This document shows positions 8,287 to 16,780 of a DNA stretch of 64,000 bases, in pieces. Position numbers and translations under genes: made by a program. Every line of letters begins with the position of its first letter. Within the stretch, counting starts at the first letter, position 1. The stretch is taken from positions 62,001 through 126,000 of the forward strand of contig NZ_ABXW01000047.1 in the NCBI RefSeq assembly GCF_000173415.1. Reading direction: 5' to 3'. The DNA comes from Providencia alcalifaciens DSM 30120 (GTDB lineage: Bacteria > Pseudomonadota > Gammaproteobacteria > Enterobacterales > Enterobacteriaceae). Below the pieces are notes generated by a model. It did no database searches, was not told the origin of the DNA, and saw nothing but the letters and a program-made list of their open reading frames with translations.

Positions 8287-8665
8287 ATCAGTATCACTCC
8301 AAAAATAAAGCATTGTTATTTAAATAAAATAAGGGTGCGAACTAAAAAGCAGGTTTTTATTTTTCTTATTTGAGTCCTTGATCGAACCTCAGCACCATAA
8401 AGCTTCCTGTAGGGGGAAGCTCAAGTGATAAAACAGATTTTTGCGTATATTTACAGAACCTGATGATGAATGTGGCATACAGAAAACGAGGATGACTATG
8501 CGAGTTCAATCACAAACTGGAAGATAAGGTAATTGTACAAAAGTAGAACTACGATGGATAAAAAACAAACATTATGTCTCTAAAATCAAGTAGTAACCCA
8601 ATTTTCAATCGGATAATTTTGTGTTTTTTGTAATGTCTAAAAGTCGGAAAGCAATTGAAAATAAT
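8287..8665. other. Intergenic region between DUF411 gene and chemoreceptor
   Basis: Divergent-promoter space. It contains a hairpin (AGCTTCC at 8401-8407 with GGAAGCT at 8415-8421) of unknown use. A few very short ORFs with no support occur, such as 11 codons near 8496. Apart from the sigma-28 promoter at its right edge I see no gene. Confidence 0.5.
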
Positions 8666-8692
8666 TAAATTTTTCTCTTTTACCGCCGATAA
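8666..8692 (+). promoter_or_regulatory. Sigma-28 (FliA) promoter of the chemoreceptor gene
   Basis: TAAA (8666-8669), a 15-base spacer and GCCGATAA (8685-8692) match the flagellar class 3 consensus TAAA-N15-GCCGATAA at every position. The start codon of the chemoreceptor lies 41 bases further on, so the receptor is expressed with the flagellar and chemotaxis regulon. Confidence 0.92.
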
Positions 8693-8733
8693 ATTAAACA
8701 AAGATCATTTTATTTTATCAAAAGAGAAATTCC

Positions 8734-10320
8734 ATGCAGAAACTTCGAAATTATTCAATACGTGCTGTGATGCTCGTGCTACTTGGCATTTTATGCCTAA
8801 ACCTAGGCGGAATAAGTCTGTATAGCGGCTGGTCCTTATCTCGTATTTCCGATGGTATTCAGGTTGACCGACAATTGGTTAAGCAGATGACGGTTCTGAG
8901 CCAAGGTAATGACCAGTATTTTCGTTTTGTGACTCGTTTAACTCGTGTGATGGAAACGAAAAATGAAGGGAAAGAAGGGGACTATACACTGGTTAAAGAG
9001 GCGCTAGTGAATATGGAGCGTTATCTTGAAGAGATGAAATCAATTTCACCAGGACCGATGGATAAAGCGATTTCAGACCAAGTGATTAACAGCTGGCAAG
9101 CACTCTTAGATGATGGGGTTAAACCCCAGCTTGCTGTCTCAATGGGGGATGATAAAGCGGCGTATCTGGCTCATGCCCATAATGTCACACCTGCACTAAG
9201 CCGTACATTTGGTGCCGCTATTACGCAATTTAACCAAGCGGCGGATGTGATGATTGAGCACACACGAGAAGCCGTTGATGAGCATATGGACATGACGCGG
9301 ATCGTGATCATTATTGCCACGATTTTTGGCGTGTTGATTTTGATCTTTACTGACCGCTATCTGCTGCACATGATGCAGCGCCCACTGGAAATGATCCGTC
9401 AATATTTCGATAAAATTGCGAAAGGTGATTTAAGCCAACCAATAGCGCCATTTGGTCGTAACTGTGTCGGTAAACTTTTCCCGCTATTAGAAGAGATGCA
9501 AAACAGCTTACGTGAAGCGGTGTTGACCATTCGTAATGGCAGTGAAAGCATTTATCGCGGCGCGACAGAGATCTCTAATGGTAATAGCGACCTTTCCTCT
9601 CGTACCGAAGAGCAAGCGGCAGCGTTGGAGGAGACCGCAGCGAGTATGGAGCAAATTACCGCAGCAGTGCAATTGAATGTGGAAAATACTCACCAAGCAA
9701 ACCAGCTAGCCGCAGAAGCGTTTGTAGTCGCAAATCAAGGGGATGCAATTGTTGAATCCGTCGTGAGCACAATGGATGAGATTTCTCAGAGCGCCAAGAA
9801 AATTTCTGACATTATCAGCATGATGAATGACATTAGCTTCCAGACGAATATTTTGGCATTGAATGCCTCTATTGAGGCAGCGAGAGCGGGTGTGCATGGA
9901 CGAGGGTTTATGGTGGTTGCCGCTGAAGTGCGTAAGCTGGCAAGTCACAGTGCTGATGCTGCAATGGAAATTGAAAAGCTCATTGCTGAATCGACTTCGT
10001 GTGTGGAAAAAGGAACGCATTTGGTTCATGAAATGGGTTCAACGATGAGTAATATTCTGCAAGGGATCAATGACGTGACTGCGATTATGAAGCAGATTAC
10101 CACCGCATCTGAAGAGCAGAGTAAGGGGATAGAACAAGTGGGTGTCGCGATTACTCAAATGGACAGTGTGACGCAACAAAATGCGTCTTTGGTGGAACAA
10201 GTGGCAACAGCCGCAAGTTCGTTAGAGCATCAAACCGAAGAGTTACAAGAATCGGTGAGCAAGTTCCAGCTAACCAGCGATGGAAGTGCATTCACCGACG
10301 CCAAGGTTGTTGCCGCCTAA
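8734..10320 (+). CDS. Methyl-accepting chemotaxis protein, Tar/Tsr class
   Basis: A 528-residue inner-membrane chemoreceptor. It has a first membrane helix (about 10-32), a periplasmic four-helix ligand domain (about 33-188), a second helix (about 190-210), HAMP (about 212-265) and a cytoplasmic signalling hairpin. The tip (QTNILALNASIEAARAGVHGRGFMVVAAEVR) is highly conserved and would bind CheW and CheA. Methylation-helix Glu/Gln pairs flank it, as in SSRTEEQAAALEETAASMEQ. The ligand is not predictable. There is no C-terminal NWETF-like pentapeptide, so CheR and CheB probably act through neighbouring receptors. Transcription is from the sigma-28 promoter upstream, and the gene is alone and ends at a strong terminator. 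Confidence 0.93.
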   Translation: MQKLRNYSIRAVMLVLLGILCLNLGGISLYSGWSLSRISDGIQVDRQLVKQMTVLSQGNDQYFRFVTRLTRVMETKNEGKEGDYTLVKEALVNMERYLEEMKSISPGPMDKAISDQVINSWQALLDDGVKPQLAVSMGDDKAAYLAHAHNVTPALSRTFGAAITQFNQAADVMIEHTREAVDEHMDMTRIVIIIATIFGVLILIFTDRYLLHMMQRPLEMIRQYFDKIAKGDLSQPIAPFGRNCVGKLFPLLEEMQNSLREAVLTIRNGSESIYRGATEISNGNSDLSSRTEEQAAALEETAASMEQITAAVQLNVENTHQANQLAAEAFVVANQGDAIVESVVSTMDEISQSAKKISDIISMMNDISFQTNILALNASIEAARAGVHGRGFMVVAAEVRKLASHSADAAMEIEKLIAESTSCVEKGTHLVHEMGSTMSNILQGINDVTAIMKQITTASEEQSKGIEQVGVAITQMDSVTQQNASLVEQVATAASSLEHQTEELQESVSKFQLTSDGSAFTDAKVVAA

Positions 10321-10356
10321 TAGCGGCAAACTATCAAGCAACGGTAATCCATTTAG

Positions 10357-10391
10357 CCCAGTACAAACACAGGTTTGTACTGGGTTTTTTT
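10357..10391 (+). terminator. Terminator of the chemoreceptor gene
   Basis: A 12-bp perfect stem (CCCAGTACAAAC at 10357-10368, GTTTGTACTGGG at 10373-10384) is followed by seven T. The T run overlaps the stop codon of the convergent ATP-grasp gene. Confidence 0.93.
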
Positions 10392-11598
10392 ATTGATAGC
10401 TCATGGTTATATTCTTGAGCCAATTTTCTGCCTTTTCTGCGGCTAAGTGTTGTGTGGGCGCTGTTGTAATCACGTAACCAAGCCGGCTATAGCTATCTTT
10501 TAGTGTATTGACATGTACAGGAGTAGGAACAAAATTAAACAGTAATGGTAGATCTAAGTGAGAGTTTGCATGGAAATCAAGGATAGTTCCTTGTTTTTCG
10601 GAGGTTAAAAATCGAATAGACGCATACTGTTTGTTGAGCGTTAATGTGGGCACATAGGTCATACCTTTTACATGTAACGCAAGATAGCATTCAATTAAAT
10701 CAAACCCTGTTGATTGATAGCAAAGAGTATCAATCATCCCGCCGGCAACTCTTGGATTAATTTCAATAAGCTTTATTTCGCCATGGTTAAGTTTAAATTC
10801 AACATGTGCGACCGTGTGGGATAATCCTACCTGAGTGAGCCACTCAATGATAGTTTTCGTGACGTCATCGATATCAAGGGATTCATCTGGAAAATCATGA
10901 CCGATTTCTACGGCATATTGCCCAGACGTCGTATATTTTTTTGTGATACCCAGTATTTTCCACTCATCGCATTGCCTATCCCAATAAGCTTCGGCGCTGT
11001 ATTCATCCCCTTCAATAAATTCTTCGACAAGATATTGTGGGGAGAGCAGATATCCGCGTTGGTTAACTCTAAACTCGGTTAATGCATGGACAGCAGCACG
11101 AGCTTCTTTCTCAGAGTAACACACAGTAACTTGGCTACTCCCACTGTCATCACAGGGTTTTATGACAACAGGGTATGGCATATTGTTAAGATCAAATTTG
11201 TCATGGATATTGCAAACATTGTAACGACAATTGGCATTCTGTTGGTGCAAATATTGTCTGGTTAGGTGCTTGTAGCGACACATAGTTAGGGCAATTAAAT
11301 TTGGAGAGGGTAAACCGAGGGCGTGAGATACCGCGGCAGCGTTGACGAGCCGATAGTCATCAAAAGCCACGATACCTTGCGGATTATACTCGAGAGCATG
11401 ACTGAGTATCGCTGCAATGGAATCGGTATTAAGCTCTATAATTTCATTAACATAGAGTGTTGGGTTGTCAGCTAATTGCGCATAATAATTGGGTTCTTTG
11501 GTTAATAAAACGGTGTGATAACCGTGTTCTTTAGCCAGCTTAATGGCTCTGACACCTGTACCAGAGATATTACATTCGAGAAATAGGATGGTTTTCAT
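10390..11598 (-). CDS. ATP-grasp carboxylate-amine ligase, substrate unknown
   Basis: A 402-residue ATP-grasp enzyme. It has an N-terminal Rossmann-like domain (MKTILFLECNISGTG), an ATP lysine region (PYPVVIKPCDDSGSS, about 138-152) and the hinge VEEFIEGDEYSAEAY (about 192-206). The metal-binding end is HVEFKLNHGEIKLIEINPRVAGG (about 265-287). Such enzymes join a carboxylate to an amine through an acyl phosphate. The EINPR.AGG form is common among L-amino-acid ligases and dipeptide synthetases of BacD type. It is the last gene of a three-gene operon and overlaps the MFS gene by 29 bases, with AAGG seven bases before its ATG. I infer a role in making a small peptide or amide. The product is not predictable. 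Confidence 0.8.
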   Translation of the reverse strand: MKTILFLECNISGTGVRAIKLAKEHGYHTVLLTKEPNYYAQLADNPTLYVNEIIELNTDSIAAILSHALEYNPQGIVAFDDYRLVNAAAVSHALGLPSPNLIALTMCRYKHLTRQYLHQQNANCRYNVCNIHDKFDLNNMPYPVVIKPCDDSGSSQVTVCYSEKEARAAVHALTEFRVNQRGYLLSPQYLVEEFIEGDEYSAEAYWDRQCDEWKILGITKKYTTSGQYAVEIGHDFPDESLDIDDVTKTIIEWLTQVGLSHTVAHVEFKLNHGEIKLIEINPRVAGGMIDTLCYQSTGFDLIECYLALHVKGMTYVPTLTLNKQYASIRFLTSEKQGTILDFHANSHLDLPLLFNFVPTPVHVNTLKDSYSRLGYVITTAPTQHLAAEKAENWLKNITMSYQ

Positions 11599-12720
11599 CT
11601 GAGCGCCTTAAAGAGATAGAGTATTCAGCAGCGAATAAAGAAATAAGAAGTAAAAACAAGGTAATAGGGATATAGATGTGTATCTGGACATCGTTCGCAA
11701 TAATGCCAATATAGGCACCAAGGGATTCAGCCAATCCCCAAAAAAAGAGGCAAATAGACAATGAGAGTTTCTTGCGGGTAAATGGGCACTTCTCTATTGC
11801 AAGGCTATTGTTGTAAGGGCTCCAAATCAACTCGCTAAAGGTAAATAGGATGATTAATAAATAGAGCGAGACTAATGCATTGAAGTTTAAAAATAACAGC
11901 AAGATAGCAATCAAAATAAGGCTACATTTGTAGATGATAGCCTGGTGTGATTTTTTCTGTTTATCAATGAATTGAGTTACTTTGATTTGCAGAAGAATGA
12001 TCATAGATGCATTCAAAGCGAACAAATAAGCAACACTGATATAGTTTCGAGCACCTTGGTAATGTAGCTCAAATAAGTAAGCTAAATTGCGAAAGACTAA
12101 TCCCAACATAAAGAAGGGAATTGAGCTATAACAGAGGAAAAGTCCCCATGCTAAAAAGCGGGTGGTGGCTTCCGTTGGCTGATCTTGCATTGGCGAGGTA
12201 TGCTTTTTATCCGTTAAGGTTAATGAGTACAGCGCAGCGACACACATAATGGCAGAAGGAAGAAAAATAACGCTCGAATATGAACCATGATAAAACCATT
12301 CCCCTGCTGCACCGCCTACAGCTGACGAAATATTAACAATGACATTCAATATTGAAAAATTCTTGACTCTTTGTGAATGATGACTATTTTCTGCAATAAA
12401 TAAACTTGTACCCACATTGGCAATAGAAAAGCCGGCACCAATAAAGGCTGAGGATAACAGAAGGATATAAAAGCTTGAGGTGAAATAGATAGAAATAATA
12501 AATGATGAAGAAATCAAATAACTGAAGAAAAGTGTTTTCTTATAATTAATGAAATCAATAATAAAATGAGTGAAAAGAGAGAATGAACGGCTAATAAAAA
12601 GAAATGTAAGAATGATAATAGCGACATCACTCTCTTCGAGATTTTTTTCATTAATCAGGTATAAAGAAAAAAAGGTAGAAAACTGTAAAAAGAGATGCCC
12701 GATAAAAATCGAGTCGTCAT
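11570..12720 (-). pseudogene. MFS exporter of the three-gene operon, frameshifted near the N-terminus
   Basis: A carrier of about 383 residues if one base is added to a seven-A run (12667-12673). From the ATG at 12720 the first frame reads MTTRFLSGISFYSFLPFF and then stops. The next frame continues with SLYLINEKNLEESDVAIIIL and eleven or so further helices to 11570. Eight A would join them into an ordinary MFS N-terminus. A TTG at 12517 opens the longest uninterrupted frame but would remove the first two to three helices, so it is not the true start. The gene begins 27 bases after the PLP-enzyme gene and overlaps the ligase gene. It is very AT-rich. Export of the operon's product is the likely role. 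Confidence 0.7.
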
Positions 12721-12747
12721 GATTTTATTTATCATATTAAATATTTT

Positions 12748-13758
12748 TTATTTTTTAAATAGAGGGTCAAGTTGATTGATCATGGCTTCCGTAATATTAC
12801 TGCTGGTAACAAAACGCACAATATCGCTTGTCCAAGCGATAGCCAGTATCCCCGCGTTTTTTAATGCTTGGACAACACGCTCGGCATCTGGCGTTTTTAT
12901 CATGACAATATTGGTTTCAACAGGGTAAGCGAGTTGAAAATACGTTGAAGCAATGGAGGCAAGATGTGCTGCATTTTGGTGATCTGTGCGTAGCTGGGAT
13001 TCATAATGCTCTAATTTATTTAACGCAATGGCAGCAAGTAGCCCTGATTGATGCAGCGCTCCGCCATACCATTTTCGATACCGTTTAGCGTTTTCTATAT
13101 GGCGCTTACTGCCCACTAATACCGAGCCAAATGGCGCGCCAATGCCTTTAGATAGACAGATATTAAGCAGGTCGATTTCTTTGACGTATTCTGCTGGGGA
13201 AAGTTTTAGAGAAATACAAGTATTGAGTACCCTTGCGCCATCTAAAAATAGAGACATGCCTTTCTCAAGACACAACTTTTTGAGCTTTTTTATTTCTAAG
13301 AGGGGGAATACCATTCCTCCGTAAGTGCTAATGCTACTTTCTATCGCAATCACTTGTGGGGTGGCATAAAGATTTGACCAACGAGCTTTACTGTTGATGG
13401 CTTGGATAACCTCGTCTTCGGTCAAAATACCATTTTGCGTTTTAATATTATTAATGATTAATCCGCTCAGTGCGGAGGTTTGTGATGATTCGAAAAAACA
13501 GATGTGGTAGCCGACTTCGGTAATAACTTCATTACCGAGCGAGGATAAAACTTTTAAACCAATCTGATTACACATGGTACCCGATGGCATAAAGAGCGCA
13601 CTTTCTTTATTAAACAATTCAGATATATAGGACTCTAATTTTTTGACGTAAATATCTTCATTGTAACAATCATCACTAATATAATTATAATTTATATTAT
13701 TTAAATCTTCTTTATTTAACCTCGTTAGCGTATCACTTCTTAAATCAATCATTGTCAT
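12748..13758 (-). CDS. Threonine-aldolase-like PLP enzyme with altered active site
   Basis: A 336-residue fold-type I PLP enzyme of the low-specificity L-threonine aldolase family. The evidence is IDLRSDTLTR at the N-terminus, DDCYNEDIYVKKLE, the PSGTMCNQ phosphate site, FLDGARVLNT and the PLP lysine K204 in CLSKGIGAP. The His of the family motif AAHN is kept (H85 in GYHICFFE). The second active-site His of ENTHNG is replaced, because residues 140-144 read E-S-S-I-S. This suggests another beta-hydroxy amino acid or a retro-aldol or elimination on a different substrate. It is first in the operon, with AAGGA about five bases before the ATG. It probably makes or trims the building block used by the ligase. 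Confidence 0.8.
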   Translation of the reverse strand: MTMIDLRSDTLTRLNKEDLNNINYNYISDDCYNEDIYVKKLESYISELFNKESALFMPSGTMCNQIGLKVLSSLGNEVITEVGYHICFFESSQTSALSGLIINNIKTQNGILTEDEVIQAINSKARWSNLYATPQVIAIESSISTYGGMVFPLLEIKKLKKLCLEKGMSLFLDGARVLNTCISLKLSPAEYVKEIDLLNICLSKGIGAPFGSVLVGSKRHIENAKRYRKWYGGALHQSGLLAAIALNKLEHYESQLRTDHQNAAHLASIASTYFQLAYPVETNIVMIKTPDAERVVQALKNAGILAIAWTSDIVRFVTSSNITEAMINQLDPLFKK

Positions 13759-14060
13759 TTAAATCCTTTTCAATTTTCATGGTTAATTTCGAATGGTGAG
13801 AAATAAAAGGATTTTGAATTTATAAAGCTAAATAAAAAATGGCAAGATATAAAAAATAGGATTCTATGAACTGTGATGATGCTCATAAATAAAATCCAAG
13901 ATTAAAACAAGGTTGATTTATTTATTAAATCAATAATTATTGTATTAAAAAGAGGCGTGATTATTGAAAGGTATAACAAGATGTGCAAATCGATGAAAAC
14001 AAAAAAGCCCTTTCTAAAATCAGAAAGGGCTTCTAAAAACACTGCATTAACCGACTAGGA
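13759..14060. other. Boundary between accessory operon and core block
   Basis: This AT-rich gap of about 300 bases holds the promoter of the minus-strand PLP/MFS/ligase operon, although no convincing -35/-10 pair stands out, and the fis terminator. No gene, tRNA or attachment-site-like repeat is visible. Confidence 0.5.
14001..14030 (-). terminator. Terminator of the dusB-fis operon
   Basis: On the minus strand GCCCTTTCT and AGAAAGGGC form a nine-base-pair stem (14007-14015 with 14022-14030) with a six-base loop. A run of six T follows on that strand. It lies 30 bases after the fis stop. Confidence 0.93.
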
Positions 14061-14357
14061 TTAGTTCATGCCGTATTTTTTCAGTTTCTTACGCAGAGTT
14101 CCGCGGTTGATACCCATCATCAGGGCAGCACGGGTCTGATTTCCACGGGTATATTGCATAACCATGTCCAACAAAGGCTGTTCTACCTCAGCCAATACCA
14201 GCTCATATAAATCATTAACATCTTGATTATTTAATTGAGCAAAATAGTTCTTCAGTGCTTGCTTAACTGAGTCACGTAACGGTTTTTGAGTTACTTGATC
14301 TTGTGAATTTACAGTTGCAACGGTTAGTACGTCAGAATTTACGCGTTGTTCGAACAT
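14061..14357 (-). CDS. fis: Nucleoid protein and DNA-bending regulator Fis
   Basis: A 98-residue homodimeric DNA-binding protein, the same length as E. coli Fis and differing from it at only a few positions. The N-terminal beta-hairpin arm (about 1-26) contacts Hin/Gin-type recombinases. The C-terminal helix-turn-helix ([27 protein letters not shown]) binds and bends degenerate AT-rich sites. It activates rRNA and tRNA promoters and shapes the nucleoid during fast growth. It sits 14 bases after dusB and shares its promoter, as in other enterics, so it should be under stringent and growth-phase control. Confidence 0.99.
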   Translation of the reverse strand: MFEQRVNSDVLTVATVNSQDQVTQKPLRDSVKQALKNYFAQLNNQDVNDLYELVLAEVEQPLLDMVMQYTRGNQTRAALMMGINRGTLRKKLKKYGMN

Positions 14358-14371
14358 AGTTCTGTCAGCTC

Positions 14372-15349
14372 TTATCTTTTATTTACGCAAAAATTTTCAA
14401 AAAATGCTTCCAACACCTCCAGCTGTTCGCTGGCATCCTCAATGGCGTTGAAGGAGCGCCGAAACTGGTCATCAGGTGCATGCTCTTGTAAATACCAAGA
14501 AACATGTTTGCGCGCTATACGGGCTCCCTTGCCTTGACCATAAAAGTCGTGCAGTTCCCGTACATGCCCTAGCATAATGCTTTTCACTTCTGCCATTGGC
14601 ATCGGTGGCAATATCTCACCTGTGTCCAGATAATGTTGGATTTCCCGAAAGATCCAAGGTCTTCCCTGAGCTGCTCTGCCTACCATCAAGGCATCCGCCC
14701 CTGTGTAGTCTAAAACAGCCCTGGCTTTTAGCGGGTCAGTAATGTCGCCATTGGCAATAACCGGAATGGAAACAGTCTGCTTAACTGCCCGAATGTTGTC
14801 ATACTCAGCTTCGCCGTTGAACAGACAGGCTCTGGTTCTGCCATGAATGGTCAAGGCTTGAATACCACAATCTTCGGCCAATTGGGCAATCTCTATGCAG
14901 TTACGCTCTTCAGGTGACCAGCCTGTGCGGATTTTTAGTGTGACTGGCACATCCACAGCGTTTACAACGGTTTCTAGGATTGATTTCACAATCTCCGGAT
15001 AACGTAGCAAGGCTGAGCCTGCAAGCTTACGATTCACTTTCTTAGCTGGACAGCCCATATTGATATCAATGATTTGAGCGCCGCTCTCAACGTTAATTTG
15101 AGCTGCTGCGGCCATTTCATCGGGATCATTGCCAGCTATTTGAACAGAACGCACCCCGAGTTCATCGCGGTGAACCATCCTGAGTCTCGATTTATCTGTC
15201 TTCCAAACTTGTGGGTTGGAAGAAAGCATCTCCGATACTGTCATTCCAGCACCCATTGCATAACACAGAGACCTAAACGGCTTATCTGTGATGCCTGCCA
15301 TGGGGGCAGCAATAAGACAGTTTCTCAACTGATATTGTCCGATTCGCAT
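14372..15349 (-). CDS. dusB: tRNA-dihydrouridine synthase B
   Basis: An FMN-dependent enzyme that reduces uridine 17 of tRNA to dihydrouridine. Its 325 residues form a TIM barrel and a C-terminal helical domain. The visible signs are [14 protein letters not shown] at the start, the catalytic cysteine in [22 protein letters not shown], the FMN-binding IHGRTR and VIANGDI, and [10 protein letters not shown] chose the ATG at 15349 ([10 protein letters not shown]), which matches the E. coli start. The longer open frame to 15448 runs through the promoter and cannot be coding. It is the first gene of the dusB-fis operon. Confidence 0.97.
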   Translation of the reverse strand: MRIGQYQLRNCLIAAPMAGITDKPFRSLCYAMGAGMTVSEMLSSNPQVWKTDKSRLRMVHRDELGVRSVQIAGNDPDEMAAAAQINVESGAQIIDINMGCPAKKVNRKLAGSALLRYPEIVKSILETVVNAVDVPVTLKIRTGWSPEERNCIEIAQLAEDCGIQALTIHGRTRACLFNGEAEYDNIRAVKQTVSIPVIANGDITDPLKARAVLDYTGADALMVGRAAQGRPWIFREIQHYLDTGEILPPMPMAEVKSIMLGHVRELHDFYGQGKGARIARKHVSWYLQEHAPDDQFRRSFNAIEDASEQLEVLEAFFENFCVNKR

Positions 15350-15678
15350 AACTAAATGGGGGCCATACTGTGACTGCAAGGGCGCGTATATTACGCATTT
15401 TTTACGAGATATGAAAGGACAAACTTTGAGCAAACGGTTATTTATCACTAACTTTTTTATCTTGCTTTTTAAGAAATAATAAAATTAGTGTTATTTAACA
15501 GGTTGTTAGGTGTTTTTTAACAACGAGCACTAAAAATAACGATTACAGAGAATATCCGAGACTCATCTCTCGAGCAGAACAGATTATCACCAGCTATTGA
15601 GCAATATTTGAGCTGTAAGATAATCCATTCTGCAATTAATTTCAAAGAAATTATTCTTCAATTTTTACCGCAAACCCA
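15350..15678 (-). other. dusB-fis promoter region
   Basis: This 329-base gap between prmA and dusB holds the dusB-fis promoter and AT-rich upstream DNA suited to Fis, IHF or UP-element contacts. Weak matches to the degenerate Fis motif exist but cannot be separated from background. I see no gene. Confidence 0.55.
15380..15416 (-). promoter_or_regulatory. dusB-fis promoter with GC-rich discriminator
   Basis: Read on the minus strand, TTTCAT (15411-15416) is followed by a 17-base spacer and TAATAT (15388-15393), then ACGCGCCC up to the start point near 15380. A GC-rich discriminator after the -10 box is the known cause of ppGpp/DksA and iCTP control of enteric fis. The leader to the dusB ATG is about 30 bases. 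Confidence 0.8.
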
Positions 15679-16563
15679 TTAAAAATGCTTGACACCAGTG
15701 ATTCGGCACCATTCATCTTTCTCTGCAACTGGATCAATATTGAAGTCTGCACGATACGCGTCAGCCACGCTTTCAGCTTGACTCGCTAACACGCCAGAGA
15801 GACCTAAATGACCCCCGACTCGAGGTAATACACTGATCATTGGTGCAAGCTCACGTAATGGACCTGCAAGGATGTTAGCAACGACGACATCTGCTTGAAG
15901 GTCTTGGGGTTGGTCTTTCGGTAAATAGAGCGACAAACGCTCTGAGACGCCGTTACGCTCTGCATTATCGCGGCTAGCGAGGATAGCTTGTGGATCGATG
16001 TCGATCCCAATAGCGTGTGCGGCACCTAATTTCAATGCAGCAATAGCTAAGATCCCAGATCCGCAACCGAAGTCGATTACTGTTTTACCTTCAAGATCTA
16101 ATCCGTCTAGCCACTCTAAGCATAAAGAGGTTGTTGGGTGGGTGCCCGTACCGAATGCCAATCCTGGATCTAACATAACATTCACCGCGGTTGGATCGGG
16201 CACATCACGCCAGCTTGGGCAGATCCATAAGCGTTGACCGAAACGCATTGGGTGGAAGTTATCCATCCATTCACGTTCCCAATCTTTGTCTTCAATTTGT
16301 TCGATTTTATGAACAAAGCCAGGTGCTAACAGTGGGCTATTTTCTAACTGGGCGATCACCAGTTTCATGTCAGTTTCAGCGTCATACAAGCCAATGACGT
16401 CAGTATCTCCCCAAAGGCGAGTTTCCCCCGGAAGTGGTTCGAAAACAGGGGTATCATGGCTATCTTGAAATGTGACAGAGACTGATCCCGTTTCCATTAA
16501 TTCATCGCCAAGCGCTTCTGCATCTTTTGCGTTTGAGTTTAGTCTGATTTGTATCCAAGGCAT
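15679..16563 (-). CDS. prmA: Ribosomal protein L11 methyltransferase
   Basis: Trimethylates N-terminal and lysine residues of ribosomal protein L11 using S-adenosylmethionine. It has 294 residues (E. coli 293), with an N-terminal substrate-recognition domain (MPWIQIRLN to about residue 55) and a class I methyltransferase domain. The motifs are [34 protein letters not shown], the acidic IGIDIDPQA, and [10 protein letters not shown]. The ATG at 16563 matches the E. coli start. A longer open frame to 16638 runs into the palindromic repeat and was rejected. It lies between panF and dusB in the usual order. Confidence 0.97.
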   Translation of the reverse strand: MPWIQIRLNSNAKDAEALGDELMETGSVSVTFQDSHDTPVFEPLPGETRLWGDTDVIGLYDAETDMKLVIAQLENSPLLAPGFVHKIEQIEDKDWEREWMDNFHPMRFGQRLWICPSWRDVPDPTAVNVMLDPGLAFGTGTHPTTSLCLEWLDGLDLEGKTVIDFGCGSGILAIAALKLGAAHAIGIDIDPQAILASRDNAERNGVSERLSLYLPKDQPQDLQADVVVANILAGPLRELAPMISVLPRVGGHLGLSGVLASQAESVADAYRADFNIDPVAEKDEWCRITGVKHF

Positions 16564-16582
16564 TGTTTTTTCTCTTCTAGGA

Positions 16583-16705
16583 TGCTCTTCATTCTTCACG
16601 CCATAGCGTTGTTGGCTGCGCTCGCTAACCCTAGTCACATACTTGTGTATGCTCCTAGGGATTAGCTCGTTTGCCGCCTAGCTATGACGCGAATTATTTA
16701 GAGCA
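16583..16705. repeat. 123-bp imperfect palindromic intergenic repeat
   Basis: The ends are inverted (TGCTC at 16583-16587, GAGCA at 16701-16705). Inner arms pair as well (CGCCATAGC at 16600-16608 with GCTATGACG at 16681-16689, and CCTAG with CTAGG around the centre). The whole element can fold into one long cruciform or RNA hairpin. The GTTGGCTGCGCTCG...CACATACTTGTGTATG motif resembles palindromic repeats of about 130 bp that I recall from Yersinia, Serratia and Photorhabdus intergenic regions. It sits between panF and prmA and probably ends in the transcript as a stable structure. No second copy was noticed in this window. Confidence 0.75.
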
Positions 16706-16780
16706 CTAAAATGGTTTGCTATGTTTCACATCAATATTGAGAGCATTGCATTTGTTCATTTAAATTAGGTAAAGCCAAAA

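Noticed and set aside
8455-8533. Short leader-like ORFs between the DUF411 gene and the chemoreceptor
   Set aside because: Only about 11 codons with no arrest motif or relation to a downstream amino-acid gene.
11570-12517. A 315-residue MFS protein starting at TTG 12517
   Set aside because: Sequence upstream in the same frame clearly continues as MFS helices, and a proper ATG at 12720 becomes usable after one-base correction.
15350-15448. N-terminal extension of DusB by 33 codons
   Set aside because: It would run through the promoter and the E. coli start aligns at 15349.
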